A stretch of DNA of 9,021 nt from Flemingiibacterium sp045587285 (lineage in GTDB: Bacteria; Bacillota; Clostridia; Oscillospirales; CAG-272). Numbering within the stretch: the first letter of the stretch is position 1; each line of letters starts with the position of its first letter. Position numbers and translations under genes: made by a program. The notes beneath the pieces are model-generated. The model was given only the letters and a program-made list of their open reading frames with translations. It ran no database searches and was not told the origin of the DNA. The stretch is taken from assembly GCA_045587285.1 (NCBI GenBank), contig JAZNBZ010000245.1, positions 1-9,021 on the forward strand. Reading direction: 5' to 3'. Positions 4,716-9,021 of this stretch are shown one piece after another.

Positions 4716-5274
4716 TAAACTTAATGAAATACTTGATAAGCATAGAAAGTGGCTGAACCACGAGGAAGGCGGCGAGCGTACCGACCTGCGCGGCAGCAAC
4801 CTGCGCGGAGCCGATCTGAGCTGTAGCGACCTGAGCTGTAGCAACCTGAGCTGTAGCGATCTGGGCTACAGCGACCTGTGCGGCAGCGACCTGAGCAGTA
4901 GCGATCTGCGCGGTAGCGATCTGAGCTACAGCAACCTGTGCCACAGCAACCTGCGCGGAGCCGACCTGAGCCGCAGCGATCTGTGCCACAGCAACCTGCG
5001 CGGAGCCGACCTGAGCTACAGCAACCTGAGTGAGGCTGACATCGACTACAGCGCATGGCCGTTATGGTGCGGCAGCCTAAAGGCGTACGTCGACGACCGC
5101 ATTGCAATACAACTGCTGTATCACACGCTGTCGGTCGTACAGCATAGCCCGTACGTTTCCGACGAATTAAAGCGCGCACTTCTCACACCCGGCAACATCA
5201 ACGCGGCGAACCGCTTCCACCGGGTTGAAGAATGCGGCGAACTTGAGGTATACGACAATGGCAACACTATCTGA
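4705..5274 (+). CDS. Pentapeptide-repeat protein
   Basis: A 189-residue protein. Residues 1-26 are a charged helix. Residues 27-116 are 18 uninterrupted pentapeptides of the (D/N)-L-x-x-(S/A) type, expected to fold as a right-handed quadrilateral beta-helix. Residues about 117-189 form a C-terminal region beginning SAWPLWCGSLKAYVDDR and then IAIQLLYHTL, a conserved tail seen in phage pentapeptide proteins. Pentapeptide proteins such as Qnr and MfpA mimic DNA and bind gyrase, but this one lacks evidence for that activity. GGAGGG lies about 6 nt before ATG 4705; an upstream in-frame ATG at 4603 lies inside the preceding gene and lacks a site. It overlaps the genes on both sides, so it is a genuine operon member. 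Confidence 0.9.
   Translation: MDDNKLNEILDKHRKWLNHEEGGERTDLRGSNLRGADLSCSDLSCSNLSCSDLGYSDLCGSDLSSSDLRGSDLSYSNLCHSNLRGADLSRSDLCHSNLRGADLSYSNLSEADIDYSAWPLWCGSLKAYVDDRIAIQLLYHTLSVVQHSPYVSDELKRALLTPGNINAANRFHRVEECGELEVYDNGNTI
4783..5052 (+). repeat. 15-bp tandem repeat array encoding pentapeptides
   Basis: Eighteen 15-bp units start with GA(C/T)CTG or AACCTG. Some are near identical at DNA level: three successive CTGAGCTGTAGC units begin near 4816. A 36-nt stretch at 4936-4971 recurs exactly at 4981-5016, a 45-bp period equal to three pentapeptides. This suggests recent slippage or unequal exchange. Confidence 0.85.
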
Positions 5275-5455
5275 CAGAGTACGACAACGGAGAACCGCGC
5301 TCGGCATGACACAGAGCCAGCTCGCACAAGCCGTCCACGTGTACTACCTCGAAATACAGCTGCTCGAGGACGGTATCGGCCGACCGACCGGCGGTTATCT
5401 GAGACGGCTCGCCGAGGTGCTCGGCGTAACGGAGGAGTGGTTGGTATATGGCTAA
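5258..5455 (+). CDS. Small XRE-type HTH protein
   Basis: A 65-residue protein that is almost entirely one HTH domain: LSDRVRQRRTALGMTQSQLA, then QAVHVYYLEIQLLEDGIG, ending LAEVLGVTEEWLVYG. ATG 5258 has GAGG 9 nt upstream and overlaps the end of the pentapeptide gene; the ORF is open to an earlier ATG at 5225 without a good site. It probably binds DNA. Whether it regulates this phage or acts elsewhere cannot be told. Confidence 0.82.
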   Translation: MATLSDRVRQRRTALGMTQSQLAQAVHVYYLEIQLLEDGIGRPTGGYLRRLAEVLGVTEEWLVYG

Positions 5456-5717
5456 ATTAATCACCGCATACTGTCTCAGCTGTCTCTACTGCCGACAGCT
5501 CAGCCACGGCAGCAGTCCGCTTGCCTGCCACTACACCTACGATACCGGCAAAATACGCGGTTGTGATCCGGGCGACGGATGCACTTGCAAGGTGGTGGCG
5601 ACCGATGAGGAACGTGAATTGCAGTCACGACTTGCGTGGAGCGGATTCGTGGTTGCAGGGAAGGTGCAGAAACCCGGGCACGTGTACAGCGATTACATAT
5701 GGGGGAAGGAATATTAA
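5448..5717 (+). CDS. Cys-rich small protein, possible zinc binder
   Basis: An 89-residue protein. Seven Cys lie in the first half: C9-x2-C12-x2-C15, C27, C39, C45 and C47. The spacing resembles small metal-binding phage proteins of unknown role, frequent in Clostridia prophages (C-x2-C-x-Y-C followed by a GC-x-P-G-x-GC-x segment). No enzymatic motif is seen. GGAGGAG lies about 10 nt before ATG 5448, which overlaps the previous stop by 8 nt. Confidence 0.75.
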   Translation: MAKLITAYCLSCLYCRQLSHGSSPLACHYTYDTGKIRGCDPGDGCTCKVVATDEERELQSRLAWSGFVVAGKVQKPGHVYSDYIWGKEY

Positions 5718-5718
5718 A

Positions 5719-5796
5719 ATGGAAACATTCGGAATACTGTGCACGGTTGCGCTGGTGCTGTTTTTAGCTATCATCGTGGCGTGTATGGTGGATTAG
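5719..5796 (+). CDS. 25-residue single-span membrane peptide
   Basis: A very short ORF (METFGILCTVALVLFLAII, then VACMVD) that is one hydrophobic segment of about 18 residues with a single acidic residue near each end. AAGGA lies 8 nt before ATG 5719, and its stop is directly followed by the ribosome binding site of the next gene. Packing and the signal support expression. Function unknown; a small membrane-bound regulator or toxin-like peptide is possible. Confidence 0.55.
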   Translation: METFGILCTVALVLFLAIIVACMVD

Positions 5797-5805
5797 GAGG
5801 AAAGT

Positions 5806-6081
5806 ATGACCGACGACAAACGCACAATAGCCGATCTGGCAAAGCTGCTTACCGAGGCACAGCAGGAAAATAAACGCCTCCGCGCCGAGAACGAAAGGTT
5901 GAGAAGCAAGGCGGCGCAGTGGCAGAACACATTCATCGCGCTTGCCGAACAGCATTTCGCGCAGGGCGGTAAGGCACCCAATCTGCCGATGGCGGCTATC
6001 AGCTGTACGGTCGCGCCGAAGGCTCTGCCGTTTGAACTGATAAACAATAATGATTATGTTACGGTGGTGATGATGCGATGA
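5806..6081 (+). CDS. Small coiled-coil protein
   Basis: A 91-residue protein. Residues about 8-48 form a strong coiled coil (IADLAKLLTEAQQENKRLRA, then ENERLRSKAAQWQ), leucine-zipper-like with heptad Leu/Ile. The rest is not recognised. TAGGAGGAAAG gives a strong ribosome binding site just before ATG 5806. The stop overlaps the next start (ATGA). Probably oligomeric; a scaffold or DNA-binding partner role is only a guess. Confidence 0.78.
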   Translation: MTDDKRTIADLAKLLTEAQQENKRLRAENERLRSKAAQWQNTFIALAEQHFAQGGKAPNLPMAAISCTVAPKALPFELINNNDYVTVVMMR

Positions 6082-6599
6082 CCGACAACGAAATAGTACG
6101 CTCGTATAATGAAGCGGCGAATAAAACCAAACAAATTGGCATACTTGCCGATCTGACACAGCGCAAGGTATCCGATATTGTACATATACTCGGAGAAAAC
6201 GGCGCGGCACTGCCCGAAAATTATAAGGCAAAGCCGGGAAGAAGCGAACATATCAAGCAGACAGCATGGACTAACGAACGCGAAGCAAGGTTACTTGCGC
6301 TGAGAGAAAAGGGCTTGACGTGGGAACAGGTAGCGCAGGAGATAGGCGGCACGGCGAAATCCGTATCCATGCATTACTACGAAATGCGCAAGCCGAAGCA
6401 CACGCCGCAGACTTCGGCGGCATCCGGTCGCGCTGCAGAACTTGTCAAGGACACGCCGTGTCCGGTGGCAGATACACCGCAAAAAACTTCCGCGTTCGGT
6501 TTTGAAAATCTTATCGCTGTATTATCAAACGGCGAATTCGACAGTGTAACATTTGAAAACGCCGAAGTTACCGTTACAATACGGAGGAAAGCAATATGA
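6078..6599 (+). CDS. Protein with HTH-like start and Myb/SANT-like domain
   Basis: A 173-residue protein. Residues about 3-38 look like an HTH (EIVRSYNEAANKTKQIGILA, then DLTQRKVSDIVHIL). Residues about 62-105 form a Myb/SANT-like fold, with W64 and W82 placed as in that family and ALREKGLTWEQVAQEIGGTA then KSVSMHYYEM. The C-terminal 60 residues are not recognised. Probably a sequence-specific DNA-binding protein for the phage. It is coupled to its neighbours by ATGA overlaps at both ends; its own ribosome site is weak. Confidence 0.75.
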   Translation: MTDNEIVRSYNEAANKTKQIGILADLTQRKVSDIVHILGENGAALPENYKAKPGRSEHIKQTAWTNEREARLLALREKGLTWEQVAQEIGGTAKSVSMHYYEMRKPKHTPQTSAASGRAAELVKDTPCPVADTPQKTSAFGFENLIAVLSNGEFDSVTFENAEVTVTIRRKAI

Positions 6600-6943
6600 A
6601 AGCACGCATAGGACGTACAACCTTTGACAACCTGCCGTCCGGAGTACGCGAAGCGGCGGTACAGATGGCGAAACAGATAACCGAAGACAAGTGGCAGGAA
6701 GTGCAGCAGGAAGTCAGCACACGATTCATGCTCACGATGGCTCTGGCTCTGCACGATGTGTTCGGTTTCGGTACGGATCGCATCGAGCGCGTTATGAACG
6801 CTATGGGCGAGATCGCCGTAGGCTACAGCGACGAAAGCTACAAGCCGTCCGAAAAGCGGTCGGGGCTTGAGGATATGCGGCGCATGACGCTTGCTATGGC
6901 AGGCGAGCTTGAGAAGCGCGGCATACGGTTTAAGATCGAATGA
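6596..6943 (+). CDS. Conserved phage protein of unknown function
   Basis: A 115-residue, largely helical protein. The segment LALHDVFGFGTDRIERVMNA followed by MGEIA looks like a block shared by phage proteins near recombination genes, and the end reads ELEKRGIRFKIE. I cannot name the family. GGAGG lies close before ATG 6596; the stop overlaps the next start at 6940 by 4 nt. Confidence 0.75.
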   Translation: MKARIGRTTFDNLPSGVREAAVQMAKQITEDKWQEVQQEVSTRFMLTMALALHDVFGFGTDRIERVMNAMGEIAVGYSDESYKPSEKRSGLEDMRRMTLAMAGELEKRGIRFKIE

Positions 6944-7596
6944 TGTTTAACCAACCCGGCTGGAACCAGTCCGCCGAGGATGCATGGCTTACACCGCCGG
7001 ATGTGTGGGACGAGCCGAGGGCTATGCGGCAGGACTTAACAGTAAAACAGGCATTAAAAATAATGGAAAGGAAGCAAAAACGAATGAATCTCTACGAAAT
7101 ATCAAGCGAATACGCCGAATTCATCGAAGCCTTCGACAACGGCGATATCCCGGACGACGCATTCGCCGATACACTGGACGGCATCCACGGGCTGTTCGAG
7201 GAAATGTGCGTGTCGATTGCGTGCAGCATCAAGAACGACACCGCCATGATCGAGGCACTCGACGCCGAGATCGGAAGGCTGACCGAGCGCAAAAACGCGA
7301 TGGCGCGCAAGGTTGAATCTAAGAAGGGCTACCTTATGCGATCGATGCAGGCGGTAGGCGTGGACAAGCTGAAAGACGATCCAAGGGCGCACATCACCAT
7401 CAAAAAGAATCCTCCGAAGGTGGTATTCTCCGACAAAGCCGACTTCCTCGCAAAGGCAAAGGAAAACGGCTGGATGTATTTCCTCAACGTGCCGCAGCCC
7501 GAAGTCAACGTGAATGCGGTGAAATCGGCACTGACGAACGGCAAGACTATCCCCGGCGTTTATCTCGAACAGGGAAAGCGAGTTGATATTGGCTAA
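6940..7596 (+). CDS. Gp157-like phage protein
   Basis: A 218-residue reading. Residues 49-218 match siphovirus Gp157-type proteins: MNLYEISSEYAEFIEAFDNG at the start, a coiled coil at about 96-139 (ALDAEIGRLTERKNAMARKV), then KVVFSDKADFLAKAKENGW and a C-terminal block around LNVPQPEVNVNAVKSALTNG. The usual family start is MNLYEIS, so ATG 7084 is a strong alternative: AAAGGAAG lies 9 nt upstream of it. The 48 residues before it (QPGWNQSAEDAWLTPPDVWD and on) are open but unusual, and may be a fused extension or an untranslated segment. Family members sit next to recombination ATPases; some are linked to resistance against other phages. Confidence 0.82.
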   Translation: MMFNQPGWNQSAEDAWLTPPDVWDEPRAMRQDLTVKQALKIMERKQKRMNLYEISSEYAEFIEAFDNGDIPDDAFADTLDGIHGLFEEMCVSIACSIKNDTAMIEALDAEIGRLTERKNAMARKVESKKGYLMRSMQAVGVDKLKDDPRAHITIKKNPPKVVFSDKADFLAKAKENGWMYFLNVPQPEVNVNAVKSALTNGKTIPGVYLEQGKRVDIG

Positions 7597-8246
7597 TGGG
7601 CATCCCGGTCTTAATATTGGGCAAATCCGGCAGCGGCAAATCTACTTCCATGCGCAACTGTGGTAAGGAATTCGGGCTGATCAACGTGCTCGGTAAGCCC
7701 CTGCCGTTCAGGCAGACCGCCGAAAACAAAATGGGCATGGTCATCACCGACAACATTCCGGCGATTCAAAATCTGCTCGCAACAGCTCCGCTCAATTCCT
7801 TCATCATCGACGACGCGGGCTATCTGCTGACCAACGCTTTCATGCGCGGTCACTCGAACACCGGCGCGGGGAACAATATATTCGGCTTTTACAACAGCAT
7901 GGCGGACAGCTTCTGGGGGCTGATACGCTTTGTGGTCGAACATATGCCGCCGCATAAGATCGTGTACTTCATCATGCACGAGGATAAATCCGACAGCGGC
8001 GATATCAAACCCAAAACAATCGGCAAAGTGCTTGACGAAAAGGTGTGCGTCGAAGGGATGTTCACCATCGTCCTGCGCTCGGAATGTGTGGCAGGCAGCT
8101 ATGTATTCCACACACGCACAAGCGGCTTTGACGTTACGAAAACCCCGATGGGGATGTTTGACGAAGCCGACATTGAAAACGATCTGAAAATGGTAGATAA
8201 TACCATCAGAAAATATTATGAAATAGGAGAAAACACAAATGCTTAA
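7596..8246 (+). CDS. P-loop ATPase, Sak4/AAA_24-type recombination protein
   Basis: A 216-residue ATPase. Walker A is G9-K-S-G-S-G-K-S-T17 (GKSGSGKST), and Walker B is FIIDD (69-73) within SFIIDDAGYLL. A third block, KIVYFIMHED (121-130), carries a His in the sensor-like position. Length and order fit the RecA-like phage ATPase often called Sak4, annotated as AAA_24, which works with an SSB-like protein in phage recombination. The start overlaps the Gp157-like stop by 1 nt and the 3' end overlaps the next gene by 8 nt. Confidence 0.88.
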   Translation: MGIPVLILGKSGSGKSTSMRNCGKEFGLINVLGKPLPFRQTAENKMGMVITDNIPAIQNLLATAPLNSFIIDDAGYLLTNAFMRGHSNTGAGNNIFGFYNSMADSFWGLIRFVVEHMPPHKIVYFIMHEDKSDSGDIKPKTIGKVLDEKVCVEGMFTIVLRSECVAGSYVFHTRTSGFDVTKTPMGMFDEADIENDLKMVDNTIRKYYEIGENTNA

Positions 8247-8877
8247 ACCTCATGACTTCGACAACGTACAGGCCATTTCCACTTACACTCCCCTCGAAAA
8301 GGGCGGCTACATCTGCCGTATTATGGGCGTGGAGGAAGCCGCCACACAGAGCGGCGCACCGATGTTCAACGTTTCGCTTGACATCGCCGAAGGCCCCGAA
8401 ACCGGACGCTTCGCCAAAGAGTACCGCGACGACACACGCAATCCCAAGAAGTGGGGCTGCGTATACCGTCAGGGTATCACAACGCGCGACGGCGGCACAA
8501 GTCCGTTCTTTAAGGGTCTGATCACCGCTATCGAGGAATCAAACGGCTTTGCTGTCAACTGGTGCGACAGTCCGCAGTTCGCCGAGCAGTTCAAAAACAA
8601 GCTTATCGGCGTGATATTTGCCCGTGAGCAGTATAAAAAGCAGGACGGCACTCTCGCGTGGACGACCAGACCGTCGCTCTGCATCAGCGTTCAGAAGCTC
8701 CGTGCAGGCGATTTCACCGTACCCGAAGACAAGGAATACAAGGAAACACCCGGCGCATACAACACACCCGGCTATACCGCGCCGCAGTTTGACAACATGG
8801 CTGTAAACCGCTACGTCAACGGCACTGCGGATGTGCCGCCGATGAACCCGAACGATTTACCGTTCACGTTCAATTAA
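8239..8877 (+). CDS. DUF669-like protein with SSB-like acidic tail
   Basis: A 212-residue protein. Residues about 1-160 fit the DUF669 type of phage proteins, beta-rich and probably OB-like, with ISTYTPLEKGGYICRIMGVE early and FKNKLIGVIFAREQY later. The last residues, P-N-D-L-P-F followed by TFN, resemble the acidic D-(D/I)-(I/L)-P-F tip by which SSB proteins recruit partners. A single-strand binding role alongside the Sak4-like ATPase is likely but inferred. TAGGAG lies a few nt before ATG 8239. Confidence 0.85.
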   Translation: MLKPHDFDNVQAISTYTPLEKGGYICRIMGVEEAATQSGAPMFNVSLDIAEGPETGRFAKEYRDDTRNPKKWGCVYRQGITTRDGGTSPFFKGLITAIEESNGFAVNWCDSPQFAEQFKNKLIGVIFAREQYKKQDGTLAWTTRPSLCISVQKLRAGDFTVPEDKEYKETPGAYNTPGYTAPQFDNMAVNRYVNGTADVPPMNPNDLPFTFN

Positions 8878-8880
8878 TGC

Positions 8881-9021
8881 ATGAGCGTATACGAGACTAT
8901 ACGCGCCGCACTTGATATCGAGGATGTAGCCGAGCGTTACGGGGTGGAGGTCAGACGGGGAAAAGCCCGCTGTCCGTTCCACTCCGACGGCACTCCGTCC
9001 ATGAGCTTCAAGGACGGAAGG
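8881..9021 (+). CDS. CHC2 zinc-finger primase, 5' part (partial)
   Basis: The first 47 residues of a gene cut by the window edge. After a helical start (YETIRAALDIEDVAERYGVE) the sequence RGKARCPFHSDGTPSMSF is the beginning of the CHC2 zinc finger of DnaG-type primases, with C31 and H34 as the first two zinc ligands. The other two Cys must lie beyond the window. There is no ribosome binding site upstream; translation is probably coupled to the stop of the DUF669-like gene, 3 nt before. Confidence 0.88.
   Translation, partial: MSVYETIRAALDIEDVAERYGVEVRRGKARCPFHSDGTPSMSFKDGR

Noticed and set aside
4783..5052. CRISPR-like array
   Set aside because: Units are 15 bp, contiguous without spacers and in frame; they encode pentapeptides.
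4624..5179. Long minus-strand ORFs rich in Ala/Gln or Cys/Arg opposite the pentapeptide gene
   Set aside because: They are antisense shadows of the 15-bp repeat, which keeps several frames free of stops; they have no ribosome site and give low-complexity peptides.
7611..8111. Leftward 166-codon ORF opposite the ATPase
   Set aside because: Shadow of a gene with clear Walker motifs; the peptide is His-rich and not protein-like.

Overview
The window looks like the early (lysogeny-control to replication/recombination) region of a temperate siphovirus-type prophage in a Clostridia-type Firmicute. The gut Oscillospiraceae/Ruminococcus group is a guess from protein flavour, the strong AAGGAGG-type ribosome binding sites and the moderate GC content. 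Nothing here fixes the genus. No integrase, structural gene, tRNA or rRNA is visible.

Layout. Left arm (1-1970): a leftward secreted protein with two C-terminal repeats (136-1386), then a compact rightward unit (promoter 1463-1491, small ORF 1521-1709, intrinsic terminator 1727-1760), and the leftward repressor gene (1618-1971). The repressor's coding strand runs opposite to the last 92 bp of the small ORF and to the whole terminator. Switch (about 1990-2190): two perfect-consensus promoters, TTGACA-17-TATAAT, point at each other (rightward 2031-2059, leftward 2143-2171). Several inverted repeats that look like operators surround them. Right arm: a small HTH protein (2191-2382) and a BRO/KilAC antirepressor (2379-3170) begin the rightward early operon.

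The operon is interrupted at 3171-4088 by a segment that looks inserted. It carries a leftward, AT-rich gene of unknown function with its own terminator (3184-3747) and a small Cro-like gene (3775-3972). It is bounded by a direct repeat of the ribosome binding site and start of the next gene (3145-3170 and 4062-4088). A six-codon stub of that downstream gene remains at the end of the antirepressor.

From 4075 the operon continues with tightly packed or overlapping genes: three XRE-type HTH proteins interleaved with a pentapeptide-repeat protein, a Cys-rich small protein, a 25-residue membrane peptide, a coiled-coil protein, a Myb/SANT-like protein and a conserved unknown. It then reaches a recognisable phage recombination/replication block: Gp157-like protein, P-loop ATPase of the Sak4/AAA_24 type, DUF669-like protein with an SSB-like acidic tail, and the 5' part of a CHC2 zinc-finger primase cut by the window edge.

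How it fits together (inference). The repressor is a short HTH protein without a self-cleavage domain, so induction probably depends on the BRO/KilAC antirepressor or on competition at the facing promoters rather than on RecA-driven cleavage. The antisense unit ending inside the repressor gene is a candidate extra layer of control on repressor expression.
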